A stretch of 51,497 nt of DNA from an uncultured Lactobacillus sp. (GTDB lineage Bacteria > Bacillota > Bacilli > Lactobacillales > Lactobacillaceae): the NCBI RefSeq assembly GCF_947367125.1, contig NZ_CANBCQ010000014.1:1-51497 (forward strand). The letters run 5' to 3'. A model generated the notes under the pieces. The model had not been told where the DNA came from. It was given only the letters and a program-made list of their open reading frames with translations, and did no database searches. Position numbers and translations under genes: made by a program. Each line of letters begins with the position of its first letter. The stretch's first letter is position 1. Of this stretch, positions 32,180-42,387 are shown piece after piece.

Positions 32180-33547
32180 TTGTTCGACATTGACAAATTT
32201 TGGGAACATTTTAATGACGAGATGCGCGCTCGTTTTAATGAAGTTGCCTACAATGCTTGGTTTAAAAATACCAAACCTATTTCATATGATAAAAAGACAC
32301 ACGAACTAAAAATCTTGGTTCAAAATCCTGTTTCTAAAGGCTATTGGGAAAAAAATCTATCCTCTCAATTAATTCAATCTGCTTACGGCTATGCCGGTAT
32401 CGAAATCTTACCTGTATTTAAAATATCTGAAGATGCGGATATTACAGAAAGAATTGTCACACCTACAACTCCTCGTGATCTGCCGACACGTCAGCCAAAA
32501 CTGCCAGAAAAAGAATTTACCAAAGATCTAAAATTAAATGAAAAATATACTTTCGATAATTTTGTTCAAGGTGAAGGTAACAAATTAGCAGCTGGTGCAG
32601 CACTGGCCGTAGCCGATAGTCCAGGTAGTTTTTATAATCCTTTATTTATCTTTGGTGGAGTTGGCTTAGGTAAAACGCACTTAATGCAAGCAATTGGGCA
32701 TCAAATGCTAGCAGAAAGACCTAACGCAAAAGTAGTCTATATACAGAGCGAAACTTTTGTTAATGATTTTATCAACTCAATCAAAAACAAAACGCAGGAC
32801 AAGTTCCGCGAAAAATACAGAACTTGTGACCTACTTTTAGTTGATGATATCCAATTCTTTGCAAAAAAAGAGGGGATTCAGGAGGAATTCTTCCATACTT
32901 TTGAAACACTTTATAACGATCAAAAACAAATCGTGATGACCAGTGATCGTCTGCCTACAGAAATTCCGGATCTGTCGGAGCGTTTAGTTTCTCGATTTAC
33001 ATGGGGCTTACAAGTTGAAATTACACCACCAGATCTTGAAACTAGAATCGCCATTTTACGCCGCAAAGCTGAAGCAGAAGGATTAACAATTGATGATAGT
33101 ACTTTAGACTATATTGCATCTCAAGTAGATACTAACATTAGAGAACTTGAAGGAGCTTTGGTTAAAGTTCAAGCTTACGCGACAATTGAAAAAGCAGATA
33201 TTGATACTGATCTTGCCCGTGAAGCACTAGTAGACCTGAAATTAGTTCAAAAGAATCGTGGATTGCAAATTTCTAAAATACAGGAAGTTGTCGCTAATTA
33301 TTTCCAAACTTCAACTGCTGAATTAAAAGGTAAAAAGCGTGTACGGCAGATTGTTGTTCCTAGACAAATAGCGATGTATCTTTCTCGTGAGTTAACAGAT
33401 GCTAGTTTGCCAAAAATCGGTCAGGAATTTGGCGGTAAAGATCATACCACTGTCATGCATGCTTATGATAAAATCGACAAGCAGATGAAAGTTGATTCTG
33501 ATATCAAAACTGCTATCTTTGACTTGAAGCAAATTTTAGAACACTAA
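32180..33547 (+). CDS. dnaA: Chromosomal replication initiator DnaA
   Basis: A 455-residue AAA+ protein. The start is a TTG 9 nt after GGGAGGG. Domain I (FWEHFNDEMRARFNEVAYNA) and a short linker precede the AAA+ core (Walker A GGVGLGKTHLMQ, Walker B LLLVDDIQF). Domain IV carries the DnaA-box-binding signature GGKDHTTVMHAYDKI. It binds the boxes on both sides of its own gene to open oriC. Confidence 0.98.
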   Translation: MFDIDKFWEHFNDEMRARFNEVAYNAWFKNTKPISYDKKTHELKILVQNPVSKGYWEKNLSSQLIQSAYGYAGIEILPVFKISEDADITERIVTPTTPRDLPTRQPKLPEKEFTKDLKLNEKYTFDNFVQGEGNKLAAGAALAVADSPGSFYNPLFIFGGVGLGKTHLMQAIGHQMLAERPNAKVVYIQSETFVNDFINSIKNKTQDKFREKYRTCDLLLVDDIQFFAKKEGIQEEFFHTFETLYNDQKQIVMTSDRLPTEIPDLSERLVSRFTWGLQVEITPPDLETRIAILRRKAEAEGLTIDDSTLDYIASQVDTNIRELEGALVKVQAYATIEKADIDTDLAREALVDLKLVQKNRGLQISKIQEVVANYFQTSTAELKGKKRVRQIVVPRQIAMYLSRELTDASLPKIGQEFGGKDHTTVMHAYDKIDKQMKVDSDIKTAIFDLKQILEH

Positions 33548-33700
33548 AAGTTATCCACTGTGGAAAAGTGAACAAGTTTTACACAAGTTTTTAACCGCAA
33601 CAAGTCCGGTATTTTAGGCTTCTTATGAGTTATCAACAGAACTCACAGGCCCTACTACTACTATTTAATATATAATTACTAATAAAGATAAAAAATATAC
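33548..33700. other. oriC: oriC, downstream boxes, DnaA-trio and unwinding region
   Basis: The dnaA-dnaN gap has TTATCCACT (33551), TGTGGAAAA (33559), TTTTACACA (33577) and TTATCAACA (33630). A GC-rich GGCCC leads into CTACTACTACTATTT (33652-33666), and an AT-rich stretch (TTAATATATAATTACTAA) follows. The repeated TAC/TAG triplets next to a box and GC patch match the DnaA-trio and unwinding-element layout described for B. subtilis. Confidence 0.85.
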
Positions 33701-33721
33701 CAACTCTTAGGAGGAGAAAAC

Positions 33722-34852
33722 ATGAAGTTTACTATTAACCGTAATTTGTTTATCGAAAACCTCAACAATGTTATGCGGGCCATTTCATCAAGAGCTACTA
33801 TTCCTATTCTTAGCGGTATTAAGTTGAACTTAACTGACGATCAACTTACTTTAACCGGTAGTGATACAGATATCTCAATTGAAATTCAAATTCCTGTTAA
33901 TGATGACTTAAACGTTGAATCTACAGGTTCTATTGTTTTGCCAGCAAGGTTCTTTAGTGAAATTGTTAAAAAGTTGCCTGGTAAAGACTTTTCATTTGAA
34001 GTAAAAGAAGGACTTCAAACTCAAATCGTATCTGAAAATAGTGAATTTACTATTAACGGGTTGGATGCTAACAATTATCCACGTTTACCCGAAATTCCAG
34101 ATGCGGCATCATTTACTATTTCAGGCAAGACTTTTAGAGAAATCATTAATGAAACCCAATTTGCTACGTCAAATGATCAAACTAGAGCAATTTTAACTGG
34201 GGTTCGTTTCTTCTTTAATCCAGATAAGATTAAAGCTGTTGCTACCGATTCACATCGTTTATCACAAAGAACCATTGCTTTAGAAAACGGACCTCAAGCT
34301 GAAACTGATTTAATTATTCCTGGTAAAAGTTTACAAGAATTAGCCAGAATTATTGGAGAAGCTGATCCAGAAGTTAAAGTTTGTCCAGGCGATAATCAAG
34401 CCTTATTCGTGATTGGCAACTTATCATTCTACTCACGCTTATTAGATGGCAATTATCCTGACACTGATCGTTTAATTCCAACTGAAAAGACAACCAGTGT
34501 TGAATTTGATATTCCTGAATTATCTAGTGCACTTGAACGAGCTAGTTTATTAACACATGCTGGTCGCAACAATGTAGTTACATTAACTTTAGATGTGGAA
34601 AACCAAACTGCTAAATTATCAGGTAAGTCTGCAGAAATTGGTAATGTAGAAGAAGATGTTAGCTTCCGAAATCTTGAAGGAAATAATTTAGAAATTTCAT
34701 TTAACCCTGATTACATGCGCGATGCGTTAAGAGCATCAATAACAGATTCAGTAGTTATGAGTTTTACTAAACCACTGCGTCCATTTATTATTAATCCTGA
34801 TAAGGATGATATCGAATTTGTTCAGTTAATCACCCCGGTTAGAACATACTAA
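33722..34852 (+). CDS. dnaN: DNA polymerase III beta sliding clamp
   Basis: A 376-residue clamp of three similar domains, beginning MKFTINRNLFIENLNNVMRA and ending FIINPDKDDIEFVQLITPVR. The family ends (L/V)xPVR(T)Y. AGGAGG precedes the ATG. It encircles DNA as a dimer and tethers polymerase III. It follows dnaA after the oriC gap and has a terminator after it. Confidence 0.98.
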   Translation: MKFTINRNLFIENLNNVMRAISSRATIPILSGIKLNLTDDQLTLTGSDTDISIEIQIPVNDDLNVESTGSIVLPARFFSEIVKKLPGKDFSFEVKEGLQTQIVSENSEFTINGLDANNYPRLPEIPDAASFTISGKTFREIINETQFATSNDQTRAILTGVRFFFNPDKIKAVATDSHRLSQRTIALENGPQAETDLIIPGKSLQELARIIGEADPEVKVCPGDNQALFVIGNLSFYSRLLDGNYPDTDRLIPTEKTTSVEFDIPELSSALERASLLTHAGRNNVVTLTLDVENQTAKLSGKSAEIGNVEEDVSFRNLEGNNLEISFNPDYMRDALRASITDSVVMSFTKPLRPFIINPDKDDIEFVQLITPVRTY

Positions 34853-34877
34853 TTCAAATACACAATATTTAGGTCTT

Positions 34878-34908
34878 AAAAAGCTGCTGTTAAAGCGGCT
34901 TTTTATTT
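34878..34908 (+). terminator. Terminator after dnaN
   Basis: AAAGCTGCT-gttaa-AGCGGCTTT (one G-U pair) followed by a T run. Confidence 0.8.
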
Positions 34909-35020
34909 TGCTTTTGGATCAAATCGCAAAATATTAGCGCACATTTATTTTTTTACTGACTTAGTGTGATTAGGTTATTTACAAAAAAAGCGCTGAAAAG
35001 GCTTATAAGGCCGGTTTAGT

Positions 35021-35049
35021 TTGTTATTTGAGCTGAAAACTAATATAAT
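35021..35049 (+). promoter_or_regulatory. Promoter of the yaaA-recF-gyrBA operon
   Basis: TTGTTA at 35021-35026, 17 nt, consensus TATAAT at 35044-35049. It starts about 13 nt before the yaaA start region. Confidence 0.65.
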
Positions 35050-35068
35050 TAGATAGGTAAAAAGAGTA

Positions 35069-35290
35069 TTGAAGGTGAGCATTATTAAGTATTTTACAGT
35101 TAATGGCGACTATATTACTTTAGGACAATTCCTGAAGGAAGAAAGCATTATTTCATCAGGTGGGCAGGCAAAGTTTTATCTTGAAGATAATCCAGTAACT
35201 TTAAATGGTGAACTTGAGAATCGACGAGGTAAGAAATTGCATATTGGTGATCACTTGGTAGTTGATGGCCAAGAATATGAATTTCGGTAG
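35069..35290 (+). CDS. yaaA: S4-domain RNA-binding protein YaaA
   Basis: A 73-residue protein dominated by an S4 fold ([39 protein letters not shown]). It is the small gene found between dnaN and recF in most Firmicutes, of uncertain role. The start is either the TTG at 35069 or the GTG at 35075; neither has a strong ribosome site. Its stop lies 8 nt before recF. Confidence 0.88.
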   Translation: MKVSIIKYFTVNGDYITLGQFLKEESIISSGGQAKFYLEDNPVTLNGELENRRGKKLHIGDHLVVDGQEYEFR

Positions 35291-35298
35291 GAAAGTTA

Positions 35299-36426
35299 AT
35301 GTATCTTGATCATTTTAGTGTGCAAAACTTTCGTAATTTGAAAAAACTTGACGTGGATTTTGATCCAAACGTCAATATTTTTATTGGCAAAAATGCTCAA
35401 GGCAAGACCAATCTGTTAGAAGCAATTTACTTTTTAGCACTAACGCGTTCGCATAGAACCAATAGTGATAAAGATTTAATCGGCTTCGGTGGCGAATATA
35501 CTAATTTATTGGGACATGTGCATAAAAGTCAAGTTAATCTTGATTTGCGCGTTTTAATCACCAAAAAAGGGAAAAAAGTGTGGATTAATCGGGTTGAACA
35601 AGCTAAGCTGTCCAAATATGTTGGTCAATTGAACGCAATTTTATTTTCGCCAGAAGATTTAAAACTAATCAAAGGTGCTCCTGCCTTGCGGCGCAGGTTT
35701 ATGGATCAAGAATTTGGTCAAATAAATGCGGAATATTTATATTTTGCCAGCAAATATCGTCAAGTTTTAATTCAAAAGAATAACTATCTGAAGCAGTTGG
35801 CTAAAGGAAAGGCGAAAGATCAAGTCTTTTTAGATGTCCTTTCAGATCAATTAGCTGGAATTGCGGCCGAAGTTGTATTTCGGCGGTTTAAATTTTTGAG
35901 ATATCTTAGCCACTATGCTAGTGATGCTTATGCTCATATTAGCTTAGGCAGTGAGCAGCTTTCAATTGCTTACCATCCATCGGTGGCTGATATTCAAGCT
36001 GATGATAGTACAGAAGAGATTTATCAAAAGATTTTAGCTAGTTTTGCACGGAATAAGGCAACTGAAATTCGCAAGGGAATGACTACTGCTGGTCCTCATC
36101 GTGATGATATTGAGTTTAAACTCGATGGTCAAAGTGCTCATGTTTATGCTTCACAAGGGCAGCAGCGTTCGATTGCGTTAAGTGTCAAGCTGGCAGAAAT
36201 TCAATTAGTGCATCAACTGACAGATGAATACCCTTTGCTTTTACTAGATGACGTAATGAGCGAGTTAGATCATGGTCGTCAAAGTGCTTTGCTTAATTAT
36301 ATTCACGGAAAAACACAAACCTTCATCACGACAACTGACTTAGAGGGTATTTCTTGGGAAATAATTAAAAAGCCACGTGTGTATCACATTCAATCAGGCA
36401 AAATTAGTTTGGAGAAGGAGAATTAA
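35299..36426 (+). CDS. recF: DNA repair/recombination protein RecF
   Basis: A 375-residue SMC-like ATPase. Walker A is [15 protein letters not shown], the signature region is [14 protein letters not shown] with ASQGQQRS, and Walker B is [12 protein letters not shown]. With RecO and RecR it loads RecA at gaps. The stop is immediately followed by the gyrB ATG, whose ribosome site (GGAGAAGGAG) lies inside the recF end. Confidence 0.97.
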   Translation: MYLDHFSVQNFRNLKKLDVDFDPNVNIFIGKNAQGKTNLLEAIYFLALTRSHRTNSDKDLIGFGGEYTNLLGHVHKSQVNLDLRVLITKKGKKVWINRVEQAKLSKYVGQLNAILFSPEDLKLIKGAPALRRRFMDQEFGQINAEYLYFASKYRQVLIQKNNYLKQLAKGKAKDQVFLDVLSDQLAGIAAEVVFRRFKFLRYLSHYASDAYAHISLGSEQLSIAYHPSVADIQADDSTEEIYQKILASFARNKATEIRKGMTTAGPHRDDIEFKLDGQSAHVYASQGQQRSIALSVKLAEIQLVHQLTDEYPLLLLDDVMSELDHGRQSALLNYIHGKTQTFITTTDLEGISWEIIKKPRVYHIQSGKISLEKEN

Positions 36427-38391
36427 ATGGCTGATAATTCAAAAGAAAATCTTGAAAAGGTCAAAAAATATGAAAAAGAGGCCGACAAGTATAATGCCAG
36501 TCAAATTCAGGTTCTTGGTGGCCTAGAAGCTGTACGTAAGCGGCCAGGGATGTATATCGGTTCGACTAGTTCTCAGGGATTGCACCACTTAGTGTGGGAA
36601 ATTATTGACAACAGTATCGATGAACGACTTGCTGGTTTTGCAACCAAGATTGAAGTTACCATCAATGAAGATGGTAGTGTGACTGTGCAAGACGATGGTC
36701 GTGGTATTCCAGTAGATATTCAAGAAAAAACTGGTCGTCCAGCATTAGAGACTGTATTTACTGTACTTCACGCCGGTGGCAAATTCGGCGGTGGCGGATA
36801 CAAGGTATCTGGTGGTTTGCACGGGGTTGGTGCCTCAGTTGTTAACGCCTTATCTACCAAGTTGGACGTTACCGTTATGCGTGATGGTAAGAAGTACTTT
36901 ATTGACTTCGATCACGGCCGCGTCAAGGATGAAATGAAGCAAATTGGCACAGTTCCACTTGATGAACATGGGACGATTGTTCACTTTTACCCAGATCCAG
37001 ATATCTTTACCGAAACTACGGTTTTTGATGATAAGGTTTTAAAGAACAGAATTCGTGAATTAGCCTTTTTGAACAAAGGATTAACTTTAACCTTTACTGA
37101 TAAACGAAAAGATACTGCTGAAACAGATGTGTATAAGTTTGAAGGTGGGATCAAGGAATACGTTGCCTTTTTGAACAAGGGACAAGAAGTATTATTTGAT
37201 GACCCAATTTATGTTGAAAGCACATATAACGGTATCGATGTTGAAGTCGCTTTGCAATATACAAATGGCTATAAGACAACATTAATGACCTTTGCCAACA
37301 ACATCCACACCTATGAAGGCGGGATGCACGAAGCTGGCTTTAAGACTGCTTTGACTCGGGTAGTTAATGATTATGCACATAAGGCTAAAATCTTGAAGGA
37401 CAAAGATGACAACCTTTCAGGTGAAGACATTCGTGAAGGGATGACTGCCATTGTTTCAGTTAAGCACCCTAATCCACAGTTTGAAGGTCAGACCAAAACT
37501 AAGCTTGGTAACTCAGATGCTAGAACTGCAGTGGATAAGTCCTTCTCTGAAACTTTCAGTCGTTTCTTGATGGAAAATCCTTCAGTTGGACGCAAGATTG
37601 TAGAAAAGGGACAACTGGCAGAACGTGCTCGTACTGCTGCTAAGCGTGCCCGGGAAGTTACTCGTAAAAAGTCTGGTTTGGAAATTGCTAACTTGCCAGG
37701 TAAACTTGCTGACAATACTAGTAACGACCCAAGTATTTCAGAATTATTTATCGTTGAGGGTAACTCAGCCGGTGGTTCTGCTAAGCAAGGCCGTTCTCGT
37801 TTAACGCAAGCTATTTTGCCAATTCGTGGGAAGATCTTGAATGTTGAAAAAGCTTCAATGGACCGAATTTTGGCTAACCAAGAAATTAGATCATTATTCA
37901 CAGCTTTAGGCACAGGTTTTGGCGCTGACTTTGATGTGTCAAAAGCACGCTATCACAAGTTGATTATCATGACTGATGCCGATGTCGATGGGGCTCACAT
38001 TAGAACGCTATTATTGACCTTGTTCTATAACTACATGCGGCCAATGATTGACAAGGGCTATGTTTATATTGCTAAACCACCTCTATACCAAGTTCGTCAA
38101 GGTAAAGTGGTTAAGTATCTTGATACTGATGAAGAATTGCATGACTATTTAGGTAGCTTGCAACCAAGTCCTAAGCCAATTGTGCAACGTTACAAGGGGT
38201 TAGGTGAAATGGACCCAGAACAATTGTGGGAAACTACCATGAATCCAGAAAATAGACGACTAGATCGGGTAAGTCCTGAATATGCTAAAGATGCTGATGA
38301 AGTCTTTGAACTTTTGATGGGGAATGAAGTTTCACCAAGACGTGACTTTATTCAAAAGAACGCTAAATATGTTGAAAACTTGGATGCGTAG
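36427..38391 (+). CDS. gyrB: DNA gyrase subunit B
   Basis: A 654-residue ATPase subunit. The GHKL domain has EIIDNSIDE (ATP catalytic Glu), DDGRGIPV and [13 protein letters not shown]. The TOPRIM domain has [13 protein letters not shown] and [10 protein letters not shown]. Length and motifs are normal. It forms an A2B2 enzyme with GyrA, coded 10 nt downstream. An antisense open frame at 37488-37913 is a shadow. Confidence 0.98.
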   Translation: MADNSKENLEKVKKYEKEADKYNASQIQVLGGLEAVRKRPGMYIGSTSSQGLHHLVWEIIDNSIDERLAGFATKIEVTINEDGSVTVQDDGRGIPVDIQEKTGRPALETVFTVLHAGGKFGGGGYKVSGGLHGVGASVVNALSTKLDVTVMRDGKKYFIDFDHGRVKDEMKQIGTVPLDEHGTIVHFYPDPDIFTETTVFDDKVLKNRIRELAFLNKGLTLTFTDKRKDTAETDVYKFEGGIKEYVAFLNKGQEVLFDDPIYVESTYNGIDVEVALQYTNGYKTTLMTFANNIHTYEGGMHEAGFKTALTRVVNDYAHKAKILKDKDDNLSGEDIREGMTAIVSVKHPNPQFEGQTKTKLGNSDARTAVDKSFSETFSRFLMENPSVGRKIVEKGQLAERARTAAKRAREVTRKKSGLEIANLPGKLADNTSNDPSISELFIVEGNSAGGSAKQGRSRLTQAILPIRGKILNVEKASMDRILANQEIRSLFTALGTGFGADFDVSKARYHKLIIMTDADVDGAHIRTLLLTLFYNYMRPMIDKGYVYIAKPPLYQVRQGKVVKYLDTDEELHDYLGSLQPSPKPIVQRYKGLGEMDPEQLWETTMNPENRRLDRVSPEYAKDADEVFELLMGNEVSPRRDFIQKNAKYVENLDA

Positions 38392-38401
38392 GAGGATTTA
38401 G

Positions 38402-40882
38402 ATGGACGATAATCAAACTCAAGATCATAGAATTCAAAACGTCGATCTAACTAGCATGATGCGTAGTTCCTTCTTGGATTACGCGATGTCAGTTATTGTT
38501 GCACGTGCTTTGCCTGATGTGCGTGATGGATTAAAGCCAGTGCAGCGGCGTATCCTTTACGGAATGAGCGAATTAGGTGTTACGCCTGATAAGCCATACA
38601 AAAAGAGTGCCAGAATTGTTGGGGAAGTTATGGGTAAGTTTCACCCTCATGGTGACTCCTCAATTTATCTGGCCATGGCCCACATGGCACAAGACTTCTC
38701 ATACCGCTACATGTTGGTTGACGGACACGGTAACTTCGGTTCCGTCGATGGGGATGAACCAGCCGCAATGCGTTACACCGAAGCGAGAATGAGTAAAATC
38801 GCTGTTGAAATGTTGCGTGATATCAACAAGAACACGATCGATTGGCAAAGAAACTATGATGATACTGAAAATGAACCAGTAGTTTTGCCAGCTAGAATCC
38901 CTAACTTGCTAGTTAACGGCGCAAACGGGATTGCTGTTGGAATGACCACTAACATTCCACCACATAACTTGACTGAAGTGATTAGTGGTTTGCACATGTT
39001 GATGAAAAATCCTGATGCAACAACCAAGGAATTAATGAAAGTTATCCCTGGTCCTGATTTTCCAACTGGCGGAATCATTATGGGCCGTGGCGGTATTTAC
39101 CGTGCTTATGAAAGTGGTAAAGGCAACATTGTTGTTCGCGCCAAAACTAATATTGAAACCGAAAAGAGTGGTCGTGAACGGATTATCGTCAGTGAAATTC
39201 CATACATGGTTAATAAGGCTGAGTTAGTAAAGAAGATTGCGGACTTAGCTCGTGAAAAAATCATTGATGGGATTACTGGCGTGCGGGACGAATCCGACCA
39301 GACAGGGATGCGGATTACTATTGATATCCGCCGTGATGCTAGTGCCAGTGTTGTTTTGAATAATTTATTCAAGCAAACGCAAATGCAAGCTAACTTTGGG
39401 ATGAATATGGTGGCCATCGTTGATGGTGCCCCACACTTCTTGACCCTAAAGCAGATGTTGCAATACTACTTGGACCACCAAGAAGATGTTGTAACGCGCA
39501 GAACTAAGTTCGAATTGGCTAAGGCTGAAGCTAGAGCACATATCCTAGAAGGATTGCGCATTGCGCTAGACAATATTGATGAAATTGTCCACATTATCCG
39601 CAGTAGTCAATCTAGTGACATTGCCAAGGCTACTTTAATTAGTCGCTTCGGGTTAGACGATAAGCAATCACAAGCTATCTTGGACATGAGGTTGGTTCGT
39701 TTGACTGGCTTGGAACGTGACAAGGTTGAAGCTGAATACAAGGAATTGCAAGCTAAGATTGCTGATTACAAAGATATTTTGGCTAAGCCTGAACGAATTG
39801 ATCAAATTATTTATGACGAATTGCTTGATATTCAAAAGCGTTTTGGCGATAAGCGAAGAACTGAAATCGGTGCTAGTGAAGTAGTCTCAATTGAAGATGA
39901 GGACTTGATTGAAAAGCAAAATATTTTATTGACGGTTACTCATAACGGCTACATCAAGAGAATGCCAATTCAAGAATTCAAGACGCAAAACCGTGGTGGT
40001 AAAGGCATCAAGGGCATGGGCGTTCAAGATGGCGACTTTATTGAACACTTGATTTACTCAAGTACCCACGATCTGCTCTTGTTCTTTACTAATGCTGGTA
40101 AGGTTTACTCCAAGAAAGCCTATGAGATTCCTGAATACGGCCGCGCAGCTAAAGGATTGCCAGTAGTCAACTTATTGCAATTGGAAAAGGGCGAAAAGGT
40201 CCAAACTGTAATTAATATTCCAGAAGGTGCTGACGATAATTACTTATTCTTTGTTACTAAGATGGGAACTGTTAAGCGTACACACGTTAGCGAATTTTCT
40301 AATATTAGAAACAGTGGTTTAATTGCCTTAACTTTGAAAGATGGCGATGAATTAAGCAATGTTTTGACTACTGATGGTAAGCAAAACATCTTAATCGGGA
40401 CTCACTTAGGCTACGCTGTTACCTTCAATGAAGGCGATGTTCGGGCAATGGGTCGATCTGCTGCCGGTGTTCGCGGAATTAACCTGCGTGAGCATGACTA
40501 TGTTGTTGGTTCAGGTATTTTAGGTGCTGATGACCAAGTCTTGGTAATTTCTGAAAAGGGTTATGGTAAACGGACTCCAGCTTCAGAGTATCCAGTTAAA
40601 GGCCGTGGCGGTAAAGGTATTAAGACTGCCAATATTACTGAGAAGAATGGTCCATTAGCTGGTGTAACAATCATTAACTCAAATAATGATGTGATGGTAA
40701 TTACTACTGACGGAATTATGATTCGGTTTAGAATTGATGATGTTTCGCAAACTGGCCGTAGCACCATGGGTGTTCGCTTGATTAAAGTTAGCGATGATAG
40801 TCAGGTTGCAAGTTTAACCGTTGTTCCAACTGAGGAAGAACAAGATCAAACTGGTGACGATGACGACTCAAAAAATGAATAA
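38402..40882 (+). CDS. gyrA: DNA gyrase subunit A
   Basis: An 826-residue subunit. The breakage-reunion domain has [13 protein letters not shown] and the active tyrosine in [11 protein letters not shown]. The C-terminal DNA-wrapping beta-pinwheel has the GyrA box in QNRGGKG (residue about 530) and an acidic tail. The quinolone region reads [19 protein letters not shown]. The position equivalent to E. coli Asp87 (Asp/Glu in most bacteria) is Leu, and the Arg before MAQ is His. These are likely to lower quinolone sensitivity. It is coupled to gyrB by a GGAGG ribosome site. Confidence 0.97.
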   Translation: MDDNQTQDHRIQNVDLTSMMRSSFLDYAMSVIVARALPDVRDGLKPVQRRILYGMSELGVTPDKPYKKSARIVGEVMGKFHPHGDSSIYLAMAHMAQDFSYRYMLVDGHGNFGSVDGDEPAAMRYTEARMSKIAVEMLRDINKNTIDWQRNYDDTENEPVVLPARIPNLLVNGANGIAVGMTTNIPPHNLTEVISGLHMLMKNPDATTKELMKVIPGPDFPTGGIIMGRGGIYRAYESGKGNIVVRAKTNIETEKSGRERIIVSEIPYMVNKAELVKKIADLAREKIIDGITGVRDESDQTGMRITIDIRRDASASVVLNNLFKQTQMQANFGMNMVAIVDGAPHFLTLKQMLQYYLDHQEDVVTRRTKFELAKAEARAHILEGLRIALDNIDEIVHIIRSSQSSDIAKATLISRFGLDDKQSQAILDMRLVRLTGLERDKVEAEYKELQAKIADYKDILAKPERIDQIIYDELLDIQKRFGDKRRTEIGASEVVSIEDEDLIEKQNILLTVTHNGYIKRMPIQEFKTQNRGGKGIKGMGVQDGDFIEHLIYSSTHDLLLFFTNAGKVYSKKAYEIPEYGRAAKGLPVVNLLQLEKGEKVQTVINIPEGADDNYLFFVTKMGTVKRTHVSEFSNIRNSGLIALTLKDGDELSNVLTTDGKQNILIGTHLGYAVTFNEGDVRAMGRSAAGVRGINLREHDYVVGSGILGADDQVLVISEKGYGKRTPASEYPVKGRGGKGIKTANITEKNGPLAGVTIINSNNDVMVITTDGIMIRFRIDDVSQTGRSTMGVRLIKVSDDSQVASLTVVPTEEEQDQTGDDDDSKNE

Positions 40883-40987
40883 TTAATTAAAAAAACAAAA
40901 AATTTGAACTTTTAAAAAAATTATCAAACTTTTTTGCGTAATAAATAATGAGCAGTAAAAAATCTGCTAGGATCACGTGAAAACAGT

Positions 40988-41016
40988 TTGGTAATTTTTT
41001 GTTTATATGCTAAAAT
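40988..41016 (+). promoter_or_regulatory. Promoter of the rpsF-ssb-rpsR operon
   Basis: TTGGTA (40988-40993), 17 nt, TAAAAT (41011-41016). The 216-nt gap after gyrA also contains an A/T-rich stretch at 40885-40935 that could end gyrA transcription weakly. Confidence 0.65.
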
Positions 41017-41037
41017 TAGAAATTGCGAGTAATATTC

Positions 41038-41095
41038 CATTACTCCTTGTTCTTGATTTTAGCAAGAACCATATAGTCCAGAAGGAGGTGCAATA
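41038..41095 (+). ncRNA. Leader RNA sequestering the rpsF ribosome site
   Basis: An inner 7-bp hairpin GTTCTTG-attttag-CAAGAAC (41049-41069) sits within an outer helix pairing CTCCTT (41043-41048) with AAGGAG (41082-41087), which is the ribosome site of rpsF. The position fits the S6:S18 autoregulatory leader known before rpsF, though I do not see its conserved CCG bulge. Confidence 0.5.
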
Positions 41096-41098
41096 GTC

Positions 41099-41395
41099 AT
41101 GGCAACTACAAAGTACGAAGTAACTTACATCATCAAGCCAGATGTTGACGAAGACAACAAGAAGGCTCTTGTAGAAAACTACGATAAGGTTATCGCTGAT
41201 AATGGTGGTACTATGGTAGAATCCAAAGACTGGGGCAAGCGTCGTTTCGCATATGAAATTGATAAGTATCGTGAAGGTACTTACCACATTATGACTTTCA
41301 CTGCTGACAACGCTGACGCAGTTAACGAATTTAGCCGTTTGTCAAAGATTGACAACATGGTTTTACGTTCAATGACCGTTAAGTTAGACAAGTAA
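41099..41395 (+). CDS. rpsF: 30S ribosomal protein S6
   Basis: A 98-residue protein with the S6 pattern [37 protein letters not shown] and [18 protein letters not shown]. It begins the rpsF-ssb-rpsR operon. AAGGAGGTG lies 8 nt upstream and is probably hidden in a leader helix. Confidence 0.97.
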   Translation: MATTKYEVTYIIKPDVDEDNKKALVENYDKVIADNGGTMVESKDWGKRRFAYEIDKYREGTYHIMTFTADNADAVNEFSRLSKIDNMVLRSMTVKLDK

Positions 41396-41442
41396 TTTTG
41401 AGTTTATTATCCATTATGTAATTTAGGAAAGGGGACATAAGT

Positions 41443-41961
41443 ATGATTAATCGAGTTGTACTTGTTGGCCGTTTAACACGTGATCCTGAATTGCGTACTA
41501 CTGGGAGCGGAATCTCGGTTGCTACGTTTACTCTTGCTGTTGACCGTCAATTTACAAATAGCCAAGGTGAGAGAGGCGCGGATTTCGTCAGCTGTGTAAT
41601 TTGGAGAAAGTCAGCAGAAAACTTCTGTAACTTTACTTCAAAGGGTTCATTAGTTGGAATTGATGGCCGAATCCAAACCAGAAGTTATGATAATAAAGAT
41701 GGGCAAAGGGTATATGTAACTGAAGTTGTTGTTGATAACTTCTCATTGCTCGAATCACGTAAGGATCGTGAAGCCCGCGGTCAAAATGGTGGTTATACAC
41801 CAAATAGTGGGAATGCTGGCAGTCAACCTGCTAATAATTTCCCAATTAATGGTGGATCACAAGGTAATTCACAGACTAATAACAATCAAAACAATTCACA
41901 GGATCCATTTAATGGTTCGGGTGATACGATTGATATCTCTGATGACGATCTACCATTTTAA
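41443..41961 (+). CDS. ssb: Single-stranded DNA-binding protein
   Basis: A 172-residue protein. The N-terminal OB fold begins [20 protein letters not shown] and includes [17 protein letters not shown] Gln/Asn/Gly-rich flexible linker follows, with the acidic protein-interaction tip DISDDDLPF at the C-terminus. The order S6-SSB-S18 is conserved in Firmicutes. Confidence 0.98.
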   Translation: MINRVVLVGRLTRDPELRTTGSGISVATFTLAVDRQFTNSQGERGADFVSCVIWRKSAENFCNFTSKGSLVGIDGRIQTRSYDNKDGQRVYVTEVVVDNFSLLESRKDREARGQNGGYTPNSGNAGSQPANNFPINGGSQGNSQTNNNQNNSQDPFNGSGDTIDISDDDLPF

Positions 41962-41988
41962 ACTAAATTAAAGAAAGGATTCTAGAAC

Positions 41989-42225
41989 ATGGCTCAACAA
42001 AGAAGAGGCGGCCGTCGTCGTCGTAAGGTTGACTACATCGCAGCTAACCACATCGACTACGTTGACTACAAGGATGTCGATCTGTTGAAACGTTTTATCT
42101 CAGAAAGAGGTAAGATTTTACCACGTCGTGTTACTGGCACTAGTGCTAAGAACCAACGTAAGGTAGCTAATGCAATTAAGAGAGCTCGTATCATGGGCTT
42201 GTTACCATTCGTTGCTGAAGACTAA
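41989..42225 (+). CDS. rpsR: 30S ribosomal protein S18
   Basis: A 78-residue basic protein: [20 protein letters not shown], then [20 protein letters not shown]. It partners S6 on the small subunit platform. GAAAGGA precedes the ATG, and a strong terminator follows. Confidence 0.97.
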   Translation: MAQQRRGGRRRRKVDYIAANHIDYVDYKDVDLLKRFISERGKILPRRVTGTSAKNQRKVANAIKRARIMGLLPFVAED

Positions 42226-42243
42226 TTTAGATCGAAATAAATC

Positions 42244-42276
42244 AAAAGGACAGAACGCAAAGTTCTGTCCTTTTTT
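42244..42276 (+). terminator. Terminator of the rpsF operon
   Basis: AAAAGGACAGAAC-gcaaa-GTTCTGTCCTTTTTT, a 13-bp perfect stem. Confidence 0.95.
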
Positions 42277-42387
42277 CGTGTAATAATTAAAAAATTCTCT
42301 CTTCGTATTGTACCTACTGTTTTCAATCACGAGCCGGAATAAGGTATAATTAACACTGATATACTATATCTATTAGAAAGGATCTTC

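Noticed and set aside
37488..37913. 141-codon open frame antisense to gyrB
   Set aside because: It lies wholly inside gyrB, has no ribosome site, and its amino-acid pattern is that of a reverse-frame shadow.
40971..40984. CACGTGAAAA as a parS site
   Set aside because: Only the right half matches parS; the left half (GGAT) does not, so it is weaker than the sites at 7774 and 22167.
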